A DNA stretch of 64,000 nt from an uncultured Isosphaeraceae bacterium (GTDB lineage Bacteria > Planctomycetota > Planctomycetia > Isosphaerales > Isosphaeraceae). The notes under the pieces were generated by a model that was not told where the DNA came from, searched no databases, and worked only from the letters and a program-made list of their open reading frames with translations. Location of the stretch: positions 213,516-277,515 of the forward strand of contig CAMFLR010000011.1 of NCBI GenBank assembly GCA_945957605.1, written 5' to 3'. This document shows, piece by piece, positions 25,134 to 35,799 of this stretch; positions within the stretch are counted from its first letter, which is position 1; each line of letters begins with the position of its first letter. The position numbers and the translations under genes are program-made.

Positions 25134-26702
25134 TCATGGTTGAGGAGGCGGTGGCGGCGGCTGAGTGGCCGGACCTGCCGGTGACGCGGGAGCGACTGCT
25201 TCCGGGTAGATCGCTGTGAGAAGCGAGGGAGCGCCTAGCGCGGTGAGAAGATCCGCCTGCGCCTGGGTGGCTTGCCAGATGGCATCGAGCCGCGCATTTT
25301 CGAGTTGGATCAATCGCTGGCGCGCTTGAAGCAGTCGCGCGATGTCGGTTTGGTTCTCGTCGAAGAGCTTTTCGAGACGATCGACGCCCGACTTGAGTGC
25401 TTCCGTCGTGCCGTTAGTGCGTGAGACGAGCCGATTTGCGTTGTTCCACTTCGCCGTGGCGGCTTTGACCTGCGCGATCGTTCGTTGCTGGATCTGATCG
25501 AGCGCAACGAGCGTGCGGCGATGTTCAGCCTCGCGCTGATGTACGAGCGGCGTGCCGTTGTTGAGCACCGGGAGCGGAGCCGTCAGCACGAAGCCGGCGA
25601 ACTGGTTGCCGAATTCGTCGCGAGTGTATTCGGGGCCGAGAATGAGGCTGGGAATTCGGTCGCCTTTCGCGAGCGCAACCGCTGCGCAAGCTCCTCGAAC
25701 GGCCGCGCGGGCGGCGTGGATCTCGGGTCGAGAATTGATTGCAAGCTGAATCAGCTCTTCGTCTTGCGCCTCGGGAATGAAAGGCGGCAGAACGAATTCG
25801 CCGAGTGGTTCGGCGGTGCCGGCGGTTTCGGGGCGGCCAATCTGGTTTTGCAGGTCGGTCAGCGCGGTCGCGTAATCCTGGCGGGCCGCTTCGAGTTGCT
25901 GGGTCACCGCTTCGCGTTCCACCTCGGCAAGCGTAACGTCGGCCGCGGTAACGGTGTTATTTTCCAGTCCCTTGCGCAGCGACGCGACTAGCCGTTCATT
26001 GAACTTGACGAGGTCCTCGGCGAGACGCAGTTTTTCGCGCCGATACGCGGACGTTTGAAAGAAGCGGTATGTCTGCACGAGTGCCAGGATTTCGGCCTGG
26101 GTGATCGTCCATCGCGCCTGGTTGTAGGCTTCCTTGGCAATGTTATAGCGGTGAGTCGTTTGATGCCCTAGCTCGATCGGCTGACGGATCGAGAAGTTGA
26201 AATAACCCTGCACAGAATGATATGCATGTCTGTTATCGGCGTTGCGTTCCCAGACGCCTGGGCGCGGGTTGACGAACACCGTTGGATTGAGCGCAGTGGG
26301 GAATCGGCGGGCGACTTCGACTGCTTCGGCGGATGCCGGCGCGTTTTGGCGAAGCGCGACAAGGTCGGGGTTGCCGGTAATTGTGCCGTAGAGCGCCTGA
26401 TGGAGCGCGAGCGATTGGCTCGTGAGAGCGCTGAACATGGGCGCGGGGGTGATCGGGCTGGGGGTGGGAATCCCGGGCAACGGTTGGATGTCGATTGCCG
26501 TCGCCTGCGTCTTTCGCACCTGGCTGTCAGTCGTCAGCCAACTGCGAGCGAAGGACTCGACATCGGGCAACGCGCGGACGGACTCCGGGGGGAGCGTGGC
26601 CGTTTCGGGATGCTCCGCCAAATGCGGCGGAGCGGCGCAGGCGGTTAGGGCCAGCCCCGCTCCCATTGCCAGAACGGACGATCGACGACGTGATCGTGAC
26701 AT
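25134..26702 (-). CDS. outer-membrane efflux lipoprotein of the TolC/CzcC type
   Basis: The 522-residue protein has a lipoprotein signal (MSRSRRRSSVLAMGAGLALT, lipobox LTAC). Two OEP repeats follow, with long coiled-coil helices: ILALVQTYRFFQTSAYRREK in the first half and IAQVKAATAKWNNANRLVSR in the second. It should form the outer-membrane channel of the efflux complex encoded upstream. It is the last gene of the operon and lies 167 nt after the RND gene. It has a proline-rich C-terminal tail (PPPPPPQP). Confidence 0.9.
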   Translation of the reverse strand: MSRSRRRSSVLAMGAGLALTACAAPPHLAEHPETATLPPESVRALPDVESFARSWLTTDSQVRKTQATAIDIQPLPGIPTPSPITPAPMFSALTSQSLALHQALYGTITGNPDLVALRQNAPASAEAVEVARRFPTALNPTVFVNPRPGVWERNADNRHAYHSVQGYFNFSIRQPIELGHQTTHRYNIAKEAYNQARWTITQAEILALVQTYRFFQTSAYRREKLRLAEDLVKFNERLVASLRKGLENNTVTAADVTLAEVEREAVTQQLEAARQDYATALTDLQNQIGRPETAGTAEPLGEFVLPPFIPEAQDEELIQLAINSRPEIHAARAAVRGACAAVALAKGDRIPSLILGPEYTRDEFGNQFAGFVLTAPLPVLNNGTPLVHQREAEHRRTLVALDQIQQRTIAQVKAATAKWNNANRLVSRTNGTTEALKSGVDRLEKLFDENQTDIARLLQARQRLIQLENARLDAIWQATQAQADLLTALGAPSLLTAIYPEAVAPASPAGPATQPPPPPPQP

Positions 26703-26869
26703 TGGTACGCATCCTGCGGAAAATGCGGGTCGCGCAGACCCGAACGGCTGGCATCCACCAGCCCCGGTCGTTGGCCATTGGCCTCACAACCCAATTTCGA
26801 CAGACGTCAATGCGATCCGCAGTCTTCTCGATCCTTCACACCGATCTTATTTTCATCTGTTCCGGTTAT

Positions 26870-29800
26870 TCACGCTGCGTCGACTTGAGGGGCGACAACT
26901 CGCGCTCCGCGAGTCCGACCGAAGGCGACATAGAGCGGCGGCATGATGAAGAGATTGAGAACGGTCGATGTAACGAGCCCGCCCAGAATCACCACCGCCA
27001 TCGGATGCTCGATCTCGTGACCAGGCTTGTTGCCCGCGACGACGAGCGGAACGAGCGCGAGGCCTGTTGCGAGTGCGGTCATCAAGATCGGCGCGAGGCG
27101 TTCGAGCGACCCTTGCACAACGAGGTCGAGACCGAACGGGATCCCCTCCTCTTCCTCGAGATGCCGGTAGTGGCTGACTAGCATGATGCCGTTACGCGCG
27201 GCGATGCCGAGCACTGTAACGAATCCGACCAGGCTGCCGAGCGAGAGCACACCGCCCGTCATCACCGAACCGATCACACCACCGATCAAAGCAAACGGAA
27301 GTGTGAGGAAGACGAGTGCGGTCAGCCGGACGGTTTTGAAGTCGAGGTAAATGATCAGCAAGATGCCCAGCAGCGAGAATCCCGAGAGGGCGAGCAATCG
27401 CTGGCGTGACTGTTCTCGCGCGGCGTATTCGCCGAGGAATTCGGGGTGATACTCGCGGTCGAACTTCACGGTGTCGCGCACCTTTTGCTCGATCTCGCGT
27501 GCAACGCTTCCCAGGTCGCGCGTCGCGTCGACATTGCAGGTGACGTCGATACGCCGCGAGGCCCCTTCGCGCTTGATTTCGTTCGGCGCGGGGATAACCG
27601 TCACCTCGGCGACGTCGCCCAGCGGAACCTGGTGGCCGAGCGGCGTTTCGATGAGCAGGTTGCGGAGTGACGACACATCGTCTCGCACCTTCTCGACGCC
27701 CCAAACCATCACGTCGAATACTTTCTGCCCTTGGTAAAGTTCGCCGACTTTGAGGCCTTTAACGAGCGTGGTGACGGCCTTGCGGACGTCGCCCGCCGAT
27801 AGGCCATGCCGCGCAACGGCGTCGGGCTTGAGTTCGACGTCGAGCTGCGGGACGAGAATCTGCGGCTCGACCTTGAGCGTCGTAACGCCTGGCACCGCCT
27901 TGATCGCGTCGGCAACTTCGGCGGCCTTGGTGCGGAGCGTCGGCAATTCAGGACCGAAGACGCGGACGACGATCGTCGCCCCTGCCCCGGTGAGAACTTC
28001 TTTGATACGTTCCTTCAAGTACGTGAGCACGTCTTTCTGGACGAGGCCAGGATATTCGTCGATGACCTTCTGAATGCGCGCCATCGTGCCGGCGTGGTCG
28101 GACTTGGGATCGACGCTGATCCACAATTCCGTGAAGTTCGGGCCGTACACTTCGTCGGCAACCTCTGCGCGGCCGATGTGCGAGCCGAAGTTGCGTACGC
28201 CGTCGATGGCACGCAAATCCTGACTTGCTCGCACGGTGAGGCGTCGCATTGCGTCGAGCGATGTACCGGGCTTTTCGACCCAGTGCATCAGGAAGTCGTT
28301 TTCGAGGAAGTTGGGCAGGAACTCTTCGCCCAGGCCAACAACGGCGTAACCCGTCCCGGCGAATGCGCCGATCAGCACGAAGATCGCCCATACCGGATTG
28401 CGGCTGATTGTCGGCAGAATCGCCCGATAGGGGATTTTGAGAATATGAACGAGCGGCGATTCGCGATGCTTGTCGGCTGCGCCGGGAAGAAGCATGAGCG
28501 AAAGTGCGGGCGTCACTGTGAGGGCGACGAGCAGCGAAGCCATGATCGCCAGCACATAGGTGAGTGCGAGCGGCCGGAAGAATGAGCCGGCGAGACCGTC
28601 GAGGAAGAAGATCGGTACGAAGACGAGAATGACGATCAGGCTCGCGAACACGACCGCCGACCGCACTTCAATGGACGCCTGATAGACCACTTCGATCGGC
28701 TTGAGCGGCGAGCCATTCGCGCGATTCAAACGCAATCGCCGGACGATGTTTTCAACGTCGATGATCGCATCGTCGACGACTTCGCCCATCGCAATCACCA
28801 GGCCGGCCAGCACCATCGTGTTGATGGTCACGCCCATCCAAAGCAGGATGAGCGTCGCGGCGATGAGCGAGAGCGGAATCGCAATCAGGCTGATGATCGC
28901 GGTGCGCCAGTCGAACAAGAACACGACGAGAATGGCGACCACCAGGCCGAGTCCAACCCACATCGCCTCGGTGAGGTTTTCGAGCGAGCGTTCGATGAAG
29001 CCGGCGGGACGGAAAATAGTTGGGTCGAGCTCGACGTCCTTTAGCGCGGGCTTGAGGGCTTCGAGGGCTTTTTCGACGTTGTGCGTGACTTCGAGCGTGT
29101 TGCCGATCGGCTGTTTTTCGACGATGAGCAAGAGGCCGGGGCCGTCGTTGATGACGGCGTCGCCAATGGGCGAAGGGTAGCCGATGCGAACGTCGGCCAC
29201 GTCGCCCACAGTAATTGGTGCGCCGTTACGAACGGCGACGGGCATCTTGGCGAGATCTTCGGGCTCGTTGATTGGCGAACGATAACGAACGGCGATGCGC
29301 TGGTTTGGGCTATCGATAAATCCACCTGCGCCCACCGCGGACGAGTCGGTCACGGCTTTTGTCAGAGCATCCAGCGTGATGCCGTTTGCGCGAAGGCGGT
29401 CGGGGTCGACGAGCACCTGGAACTGGCGGTCGCGCTGGCCCCAGATCGCGACGTTCGCCACGCCTGGGATCGCCATCAGCCGCGGGCGGATCGTCCATTT
29501 CGCGAGAGTCGTTAGCTCCATCTGGCTCAACACCTTCGACGACACACCGATCTTGAGCAGGCGGCTGGTCGACGAGAGTGGCGAGAGGATGACCGGCGGT
29601 TTGGCGACGGCGGGCAGTCGTGTCGCTTCGACGGCAAGACGTTCCTGCACGAGCTGGCGGGCTCGCATCAGGTCGCTGCCTTCGGAGAAGATCAGTACGA
29701 CCGACGACAGGCCGAGCACCGACTTCGACCGCAGAACTTTCAAGCCTTGCGTGCCGTTGAGCGCATTCTCGAGCGGCACGCTGATCATCGCCTCGACTTC

Positions 29801-29977
29801 GTCGGTCGAGAGGCCGGGCGCTTCGGTTTGGATCTCGACGAGCGGTGGCGCGAATTCGGGGAAGACGTCCAGCGGCGCGTGCTGAGCGGCCCGAATGCCC
29901 ACCACGATGAGCAAAACCGAGAGTGCGAGCACTAGCACGCGGAGCTTGAGCGAAGTGGAGACGAGCCAGTTCATCAT
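26870..29977 (-). CDS. heavy-metal efflux RND pump, CusA/CzcA type
   Basis: The 1035-residue inner-membrane proton antiporter has the RND layout of a first helix, a large periplasmic loop, six helices, a second loop and six more helices. The start reads [20 protein letters not shown], then [20 protein letters not shown] as in the HME subfamily. Helix 4 has [18 protein letters not shown], with the acidic residues of the proton relay. The second half has [20 protein letters not shown]. Metal specificity (Co/Zn/Cd, Cu/Ag) cannot be fixed without ligand residues. It sits between adaptor and outer-membrane genes in one operon with a two-component system. Confidence 0.93.
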   Translation of the reverse strand: MMNWLVSTSLKLRVLVLALSVLLIVVGIRAAQHAPLDVFPEFAPPLVEIQTEAPGLSTDEVEAMISVPLENALNGTQGLKVLRSKSVLGLSSVVLIFSEGSDLMRARQLVQERLAVEATRLPAVAKPPVILSPLSSTSRLLKIGVSSKVLSQMELTTLAKWTIRPRLMAIPGVANVAIWGQRDRQFQVLVDPDRLRANGITLDALTKAVTDSSAVGAGGFIDSPNQRIAVRYRSPINEPEDLAKMPVAVRNGAPITVGDVADVRIGYPSPIGDAVINDGPGLLLIVEKQPIGNTLEVTHNVEKALEALKPALKDVELDPTIFRPAGFIERSLENLTEAMWVGLGLVVAILVVFLFDWRTAIISLIAIPLSLIAATLILLWMGVTINTMVLAGLVIAMGEVVDDAIIDVENIVRRLRLNRANGSPLKPIEVVYQASIEVRSAVVFASLIVILVFVPIFFLDGLAGSFFRPLALTYVLAIMASLLVALTVTPALSLMLLPGAADKHRESPLVHILKIPYRAILPTISRNPVWAIFVLIGAFAGTGYAVVGLGEEFLPNFLENDFLMHWVEKPGTSLDAMRRLTVRASQDLRAIDGVRNFGSHIGRAEVADEVYGPNFTELWISVDPKSDHAGTMARIQKVIDEYPGLVQKDVLTYLKERIKEVLTGAGATIVVRVFGPELPTLRTKAAEVADAIKAVPGVTTLKVEPQILVPQLDVELKPDAVARHGLSAGDVRKAVTTLVKGLKVGELYQGQKVFDVMVWGVEKVRDDVSSLRNLLIETPLGHQVPLGDVAEVTVIPAPNEIKREGASRRIDVTCNVDATRDLGSVAREIEQKVRDTVKFDREYHPEFLGEYAAREQSRQRLLALSGFSLLGILLIIYLDFKTVRLTALVFLTLPFALIGGVIGSVMTGGVLSLGSLVGFVTVLGIAARNGIMLVSHYRHLEEEEGIPFGLDLVVQGSLERLAPILMTALATGLALVPLVVAGNKPGHEIEHPMAVVILGGLVTSTVLNLFIMPPLYVAFGRTRGARVVAPQVDAA

Positions 29978-30035
29978 GAGCGTCGAGACCCTGGTCGGAC
30001 AGACATTGAGCCAGACACGCGATCAGCAAGTGCGA

Positions 30036-31316
30036 CTACTTCGAGCCGCCGAACTCGACGCCGAATAGCTCCGCCGCGCCGTCGGTGACAACCTTGGTTC
30101 CCGCCTTGGGGCCGGCGGAAATGCTCGCAACTTCGCCCACCACGCTCTCAACTCGCACGCGGCGACGGGCGTACTTGTGCTTGTCGAGCGACTCGTAAAC
30201 CCACGTGCCGCCGTCGATGTCTCGCAGCAATGATGCGCGCGGAACCGTCAGGCTCGACTTGGTCGTTTTGAGCGGCAAATTCACGCCGACGCGCTGACCT
30301 GGGCGGAACGAGCCGTCGGTGTTGGGCATCTCGTAGAAGAGGTCGACTGTCGCGGCGATTGGATCGCCCGAGGGGGGCGCTGCGACGCGTTTTGCGCTCA
30401 CAACCTTGGCCGTCGGTCCACCGGTGAGATCACCTACGCCGGCCGGGAGTGAATCGTCGATCTGGTCGAGATCGCCAACGTACACTGCGGCTCGCACGTT
30501 GACGGGATCGAGATTCACGACCTCGAACAGCATTGAGCCCGCCGCGACTTTCTGGCCGGGCGCGACGTGCAAGTTGCGGAGAATACCGCCCCCTTCCGCG
30601 GCGATGGGCACCGATTCCAGGGCACCGCCTTCGGCTCCCTTGATCGCCTGATCGATGGCGTCGCGGCGGGTTGTCGCGGCCTTGTAGGTCGCCTGAGCGA
30701 CTTCGAGAGCGGCGCGAAAGTCTTCCACTGCCCCCGAGCCGCCAATTTTCTGCTGATACAGCCGCTCGGCTCGTTCCAATTGCTGTTTCGCCTGGTCAAC
30801 CTGTTTCGACGTCTGCTCGACCTGTCCCTGTGCTTCGACGCGTGTCGTCGCGAAGGTTGCGCGAGCCTCGGCCGAGAGCAACGGGACGAGGTTGAAGAGC
30901 ACCTGACCTTTTTTCACGCGGGTTCCCGCAACGGGAAGTCCGCCGGTGGGTGCGTAGAGCGTGCCGGCGATTGGCGACGAAACGATGAAGGTATGCCCCG
31001 GCTGCACCATGATCTCGCCACCGACCACGCGCGTGCGGACGACGTTTTTCGCCTCGATCGTCCCGAGCTTGATCTGGAGCCGGGTTTCGGCCTCGGGGGT
31101 GAGGGTAATGGTCGTCAGGTCGGCCTCGCCTGGCATCTTCTCGACTTTCGAGGGAGCGGCAGGCTTCGCTGCAGCGGCGGCGGCTTCTTTCGGCTTCGTC
31201 TGGCAACCGGTTTGAACGATTACCACGAGCGAGAGCAATACAGCTATGTTGATCGCGCGGAAGGGAAACCGCGGCGAATTCAAACGGGCTTTGCCCGACA
31301 CACCCAGACCCCTCAT
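30036..31316 (-). CDS. periplasmic adaptor (membrane fusion) lipoprotein of a metal RND pump
   Basis: The 426-residue protein has a signal with lipobox VQTGC followed by an Ala/Lys-rich linker. It has the lipoyl-type halves around a coiled coil (TTRVEAQGQVEQTSKQVDQA to AERLYQQKIGGSGAVEDF) and C-terminal beta-barrel regions (GQRVGVNLPLKTTKSSLTVP). It should connect the RND pump with the outer-membrane factor. Its ATG overlaps the stop of the sensor kinase (ATGA, 31313-31316), and the RND gene follows after 58 nt. A histidine-rich metal-binding N-terminus as in some CusB/CzcB proteins is absent. Confidence 0.9.
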   Translation of the reverse strand: MRGLGVSGKARLNSPRFPFRAINIAVLLSLVVIVQTGCQTKPKEAAAAAAKPAAPSKVEKMPGEADLTTITLTPEAETRLQIKLGTIEAKNVVRTRVVGGEIMVQPGHTFIVSSPIAGTLYAPTGGLPVAGTRVKKGQVLFNLVPLLSAEARATFATTRVEAQGQVEQTSKQVDQAKQQLERAERLYQQKIGGSGAVEDFRAALEVAQATYKAATTRRDAIDQAIKGAEGGALESVPIAAEGGGILRNLHVAPGQKVAAGSMLFEVVNLDPVNVRAAVYVGDLDQIDDSLPAGVGDLTGGPTAKVVSAKRVAAPPSGDPIAATVDLFYEMPNTDGSFRPGQRVGVNLPLKTTKSSLTVPRASLLRDIDGGTWVYESLDKHKYARRRVRVESVVGEVASISAGPKAGTKVVTDGAAELFGVEFGGSK

Positions 31317-32770
31317 TGGATCGGCTCCGGAATTGGCGCGATGGATTCAAGGGAATTGGCGGCAACGGCGGCAAGTCGGGGGAGTTTCACGGTAAAAATC
31401 GCCCCTTTTCCGCCTGGGCTCTCAGCGCTAACGGTACCGCCGAAGACCCGCGTGACTCGTTCCACAACGGCGAGACCAAGCCCCGTGCCGGGCCGGCCCA
31501 GCCGCCGCGATTCGCTCGATCGGAAAAACGGTTCGAACAGGTGAGGCAAATCCTCAGCCGCAATGCCCGCGCCGAAATCTTCGACGCGAAGCAATACCCG
31601 ATCGGTGCCTTCAAGGATAATGGAAACTTCAGTCGGCCGGTTCGATTTGCCGTACTCGAAGGCATTGTCGAGCAGGTTGTCGACGAGCGATCCCAGAAGC
31701 GCAGGCTGAGCCAGGACGTATGCGCGCTCGGTGTGGGTAATCACTACCGAGTCGTGATGGCGCGAGTCGTGAATGTGGGTTTGCAGCCAGTCTCCCAGCT
31801 CGAAACGTTGCATTTCGGGAAGACGCGCATCGGCATCGGCGCTGCCAAGAAAGAGGAGCGCTTCGACGATTTTCGCCAGATGCTCGGCCTGGCTTCGTGC
31901 GGTTGAGAGAACGCGGCGATATTCGTCGGGTGACCGTTCGCGCCTTAGCGCGACTTCGAGCTGGCCCATCATCGCAGTGAGCGGCGTGCGAAGTTGGTGC
32001 GATGCATCGCCGGCGAAGCGTCGCTGGCGTTCATACGCAAGATGTAAGCGACCGAGCAGTTCGTTCAGCGAAGTACCAAGGCGGTCGAGTTCGTCGCCGT
32101 TGCCGGTTGAAACGACGTTCCAGCCGGGATGAGCCGCGTCGAGGTCGCGGGCCGATTCGGCCATGTAGATGAGCGGCGAGATTGCCCGCCGCGCCCACCA
32201 ACGCGCCAGAAACGCGGCAATCACGATCAGGCCAAGATCGGCAACAAGCAGTTGTAGGTCGAGCGCGTGAACAAGCTTCTGCACGGGGCCAAGAGGCGTC
32301 GCCACGACGATCGAAAGCCACGCTGGCCGGTTTCGCGCCTTGTTGGGTTTCGGCGCACGAACTTCGAGACCGCTTACCTGCCAGATCTCGCCTCGGCTAT
32401 CGGTCACCGTTTGAATCGAATACTTGTCGACGATGGTTGACAGCCATCTCGCGGTCGCCAATTCGTGAGCCAGATTGGCCGATCGGTCGATCGATTGTCC
32501 TTTATCGTCTTCGACCGTCCAAAGAATGCGCTCGTCGCCTACCTCACGCCCCACGGCGATCTCGCGTTCGTAGGCTTCCCACTGGACGTATTCGGGCCGA
32601 ATCTCGACGGCAGCGGCGATCAATCCGCGAGCCGCAGACAGACGTTCGCTAGCGCGATGATAAAGGTGATTCGACGCGAGTCCGTGAAGCAGCAGCGAAA
32701 AGCCGGCGAGCACGATCGCGAGGGTTGCCAGCAAGAAGCCGGACAACCGGGTCGCCAGCGTGAGAGGCAT
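31313..32770 (-). CDS. membrane sensor histidine kinase
   Basis: The 485-residue protein has an N-terminal helix (LATLAIVLAGFSLLLHGLAS), a periplasmic domain of about 130 residues, a second helix (LQLLVADLGLIVIAAFLARW), a HAMP linker and the H-box GDASHQLRTPLTAMM. The catalytic domain has an N-box LVDNLLDNAFEYG, a G1 box VEDFGAGI, and GRPGTGLGLAVVERV. This is the EnvZ/CusS-like class. It probably senses metal in the periplasm and phosphorylates the response regulator encoded 6 nt upstream. It is translationally coupled to the adaptor gene downstream. Confidence 0.93.
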   Translation of the reverse strand: MPLTLATRLSGFLLATLAIVLAGFSLLLHGLASNHLYHRASERLSAARGLIAAAVEIRPEYVQWEAYEREIAVGREVGDERILWTVEDDKGQSIDRSANLAHELATARWLSTIVDKYSIQTVTDSRGEIWQVSGLEVRAPKPNKARNRPAWLSIVVATPLGPVQKLVHALDLQLLVADLGLIVIAAFLARWWARRAISPLIYMAESARDLDAAHPGWNVVSTGNGDELDRLGTSLNELLGRLHLAYERQRRFAGDASHQLRTPLTAMMGQLEVALRRERSPDEYRRVLSTARSQAEHLAKIVEALLFLGSADADARLPEMQRFELGDWLQTHIHDSRHHDSVVITHTERAYVLAQPALLGSLVDNLLDNAFEYGKSNRPTEVSIILEGTDRVLLRVEDFGAGIAAEDLPHLFEPFFRSSESRRLGRPGTGLGLAVVERVTRVFGGTVSAESPGGKGAIFTVKLPRLAAVAANSLESIAPIPEPIQ

Positions 32771-32776
32771 TTTCGG

Positions 32777-33472
32777 TTACGCCTCCGCGTTGGGAGTGGG
32801 ATCTCCGAGCATGTAGCCGCGTCCGCGTAAGGTGTGAATCACTCGAGGACCGTGCGCTTCAAGCCGTCGGCGCACTTCCATTACATGAACCTCGAGCGTG
32901 TTCGACAGACCATCATACTTCTCATCCCAGACGTGCTCATAGATCCTGGTGCGTGAAAGCACCTGTCCGGGATTTCTCATGAAGAATACGAGAAGGGCCT
33001 GCTCCTTCGCAGTCAGCTCGAGTGAATGCCCCGCGCGGGTGACTCGATGCGTTCTCAGATCGACCTGAATGTCGCGATGTTCCAGAATTGTGCTCGAGCT
33101 ATCGCGCTCGCGGCGGCGGACGAGGGCGCGCACTCGTGCAAGTAACTCCTCGAACGAGAACGGTTTGCAAACGTAGTCGTCGGCACCCGAGTCGAGTCCG
33201 CGAACCCGATCGGCCACGGTGTCGCGGGCGGTCAGGAACAGGACGGGCGTGTCCATCCCTGCGCTTCGAAGCCGCTTGAGCACTTCGAGGCCATCGCGCA
33301 CGGGGAGCCACCAATCGAGCAGGATCACATCCCAGCTCGAATTCTGGATCATGTGCCAGGCCGTTTCGCCGTCGCGAGCATGCTCGACGGTGAAGCCTTC
33401 TTCACGCAGCCCTCGGACTACGAAGTCCGCGATCTCGGGCTCATCTTCTGCCACCAGAACGCGAATACCCAT
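32777..33472 (-). CDS. OmpR/PhoB-family response regulator
   Basis: The 231-residue protein has a receiver domain (VLVAEDEPEIADFV; phospho-acceptor Asp in DVILLDWWLPVRDG, residue about 52; Thr in LFLTARD; Lys in DDYVCKPFS). A winged-helix DNA-binding domain follows (ELTAKEQALLVFFMRNPGQV, YEHVWDEKYDGLSNTLEVHV, IHTLRGRGYML). It is the first gene of the metal-efflux operon, so it probably activates its own operon in response to metal. The start is ATG 33472. Confidence 0.95.
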   Translation of the reverse strand: MGIRVLVAEDEPEIADFVVRGLREEGFTVEHARDGETAWHMIQNSSWDVILLDWWLPVRDGLEVLKRLRSAGMDTPVLFLTARDTVADRVRGLDSGADDYVCKPFSFEELLARVRALVRRRERDSSSTILEHRDIQVDLRTHRVTRAGHSLELTAKEQALLVFFMRNPGQVLSRTRIYEHVWDEKYDGLSNTLEVHVMEVRRRLEAHGPRVIHTLRGRGYMLGDPTPNAEA

Positions 33473-33606
33473 GACACCAGCCGCCTACGTTGCCGACCGA
33501 GTTGCGCTGCACGACTTGTTGCGGAACCGATCATATCGGCCGGCACGTAAGCCCTAGATGAGCTCAAAATAAATTCGACTTCATGTTGACTGCGGTCATC
33601 GAAGTG

Positions 33607-34680
33607 TTAATGACCGCGAATCGCTAATGCGATCTCGATAGTAATCAGCAAAATCACGGTGATTTCCAGCACCTCCATACGCATACTGTCGGCGCGATGG
33701 ACGAGGAGGTCGTAAACGTCGCCAACGGTTTCGAGCTTGCGCCGGATCGACTGCTGCCACTCCGGAAGGTGGAACCGAGCCTGCGCGAGGTCGTACACGC
33801 GCGAAAGATACTGATCGCCGATCAGCTTGAGCGCGTTATCCGCGCGCTCGAAAAGGCTGGTCGCCTCGATCTCCAGCTCGCGTACGCTACGAACCGCACC
33901 CGAATGCGTGCGCCAGAGCGGTAACTTGCGCTGGCGTTTGACAGGACGAATCACGCGATAGGCCGCTTCGAGGCGATCGTCGAGACGGTCGTCGATGTGC
34001 CGGAATTCGAGGAGCTGCACGTTCGCGAATTCGATGACTTGAAGCGTGTCGACCCAGACGCGATCCGCGATGAATCCGGCGGCCCAATCGAGCGTGACGA
34101 CGTCAGTTGGGCTATAGGAAAGGCTCAAACGCGTCGCCTCATTCACCTCGGATTCACTGAGTTCGCCACCTTCCAACCGCACGAGCTGCGCGATCCAGTT
34201 TTTGTGCGAGGCAATCCATTCGGGAGTTTGCTCGGCGAGTTGGAAGACGACGTATTCTTCGCTGAAGTCCGAGAGTTCGTACTCGGTGACCATCGGCTTG
34301 ATGCGTTCGAGCCATGGAGCCATCACGAGCCGCGCAGCCGCGACGAGCGACGCCGGCTCGGCAAGTTCCTCGGCGAGGTTGAGCAACTCTGCTTCGGTCG
34401 CGCGGACCTGGAACGATACGAGCAACGAAACGGCGCCGAAGTCGAACAGACTCAGCTCTGCGCGTGGCGGGCCAGTGGCGATTCCCGGCAAGGCGAGGCC
34501 AGAAGCATCGAGCGTGACGCGTGCGGGAGTGGGACGATATTGCAGCGATTCGGGCGTGCGACGACGGCGGGCGATTGCACCCGACTCGGCCGAGAGCAAG
34601 GGACGCGCGCGATCGAGATCGATCTCGTAACCGATGTCGAAGGCAAACGCGAGGTGCACGTTGACGTCGAGGGGTTCCAT
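33607..34680 (-). CDS. RMD1/DUF155-like membrane-anchored protein
   Basis: The 357-residue protein is soluble for most of its length and ends with one hydrophobic helix (MEVLEITVILLITIEIALAI). Segments such as FDFGAVSLLVSF, SEEYVVFQLAEQ, WAAGFIADRVWVDTLQVIEF and QQSIRRKLETVGDVYDLLVH match the layout of the RMD1/Sif2/DUF155 family: an N-terminal acidic strand region, a long helical part and a C-terminal helix. That family has mitochondrial members in eukaryotes, and bacterial function is not established. It follows modC by 15 nt, so it is likely cotranscribed with the molybdate genes. The assignment is moderate. Confidence 0.6.
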   Translation of the reverse strand: MEPLDVNVHLAFAFDIGYEIDLDRARPLLSAESGAIARRRRTPESLQYRPTPARVTLDASGLALPGIATGPPRAELSLFDFGAVSLLVSFQVRATEAELLNLAEELAEPASLVAAARLVMAPWLERIKPMVTEYELSDFSEEYVVFQLAEQTPEWIASHKNWIAQLVRLEGGELSESEVNEATRLSLSYSPTDVVTLDWAAGFIADRVWVDTLQVIEFANVQLLEFRHIDDRLDDRLEAAYRVIRPVKRQRKLPLWRTHSGAVRSVRELEIEATSLFERADNALKLIGDQYLSRVYDLAQARFHLPEWQQSIRRKLETVGDVYDLLVHRADSMRMEVLEITVILLITIEIALAIRGH

Positions 34681-34695
34681 CGCAGCCCGTCCCGA

Positions 34696-35799
34696 TCAAA
34701 TCTCTTGCGAAGCCGCAGCCGTTACGTGGCAGCTTCGCGCCTTGACGATCATGTGCACCGAAACGCCCGCACACAACCCCAGCGTTTCGAGCGCGGGTGT
34801 CACAACGCTGACAATCCAGCGAATCTCGCCGGTCTTCACGAGAACTTCCGCTTCCGCACCGTGAACGATCACGCGATCGACGACTCCAGGCAAAACGTTG
34901 CGAGCGCTCAACCCTTCGATCATCCCTCGCGCGAGCAGAATGTCATCGGCTCTGATGCGCACAATCACAGGCTGGCCGCTCGGCGTGTTCTGCTTTGGTA
35001 CGACAAGTCGCGTGCCGCCGTTGAGATGGAGTGTTGATTCTCGGCCGTGCTCGTCGTGCGATTCGACGACTGCGGTAAAGCGGTTGTCGACGCCGGTCAG
35101 CTCGACCTTGCCACCTCGTGCCAATACATCGAGCGGCGGACCTTGATCGACGATTTGGCCTGCGTCGATCCGAAACAGCCACGAGCCAAGGGTCACGCTT
35201 TCGACCGGGCTGTGCGTGACGTAGAGCATCGGGATCCCTTCGGCACGTTGGACGGCTGAGATGCGGTCGATGAGCAAGTCGCGCGCGGCGAGATCGAGCG
35301 CGGAGACGGGTTCGTCGCAAAGGAGCAACCGGGGCCTCGGAGCGAGCGCGCGAGCCAGGCCGACGCGCTGGCGTTCTCCGCCGGAAAGTGTAGCGGGGTC
35401 GCGGCCCATCAAATGACCGACGCCACACAAGTCCGCCACTTCGGCTGTGCGTTTTTCTCGTTCAACGCGTGGCCATGTCTTTAGCCCATACTGAATATTT
35501 GCGGCGACCGAGAGATGCGGAAACAGGAGATCATCCTGAAAAATGAGGCCAATGCGGCGACGGCGGAGAGGTTCGTTGATATGTCTTGAACTCTCGAACA
35601 ACGTATCGCCATTGAGCCGAACGTGACCGCTGCGTGGCCGCTCCAATCCCGCAATGAGTCGAAGGATCGACGACTTCCCCGCGCCCGAACTGCCGAACAG
35701 GATTGCCGCCTGAGCATCAAGTTGAAACGCGACGTCGAGCGTCAGCGACGACCCGGGCGGCGTCCATTGCAGGTTGACGTCGAGCAATGGCCCGCTCAT
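34696..35799 (-). CDS. modC: molybdate ABC transporter ATP-binding protein
   Basis: The 367-residue protein has Walker A GSSGAGKS (36-43), a Q-loop (GLIFQDDLLFPHLSVAANIQ), signature LSGGERQRVGLARAL (about 138-152), Walker B LLLCDEPVSALD and a switch His (YVTHSP). The C-terminal third carries a TOBE/Mop-type molybdate-binding region (LTGVDNRFTAVVESH, VRIRADDILLARG, GVSVHMIVKA). This is the normal ModC architecture. It energises uptake through ModB. It overlaps modB by 4 nt (ATGA at 35796-35799). The Leu of the usual SALDxxxR is kept (SALDLAARD). Confidence 0.93.
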   Translation of the reverse strand: MSGPLLDVNLQWTPPGSSLTLDVAFQLDAQAAILFGSSGAGKSSILRLIAGLERPRSGHVRLNGDTLFESSRHINEPLRRRRIGLIFQDDLLFPHLSVAANIQYGLKTWPRVEREKRTAEVADLCGVGHLMGRDPATLSGGERQRVGLARALAPRPRLLLCDEPVSALDLAARDLLIDRISAVQRAEGIPMLYVTHSPVESVTLGSWLFRIDAGQIVDQGPPLDVLARGGKVELTGVDNRFTAVVESHDEHGRESTLHLNGGTRLVVPKQNTPSGQPVIVRIRADDILLARGMIEGLSARNVLPGVVDRVIVHGAEAEVLVKTGEIRWIVSVVTPALETLGLCAGVSVHMIVKARSCHVTAAASQEI

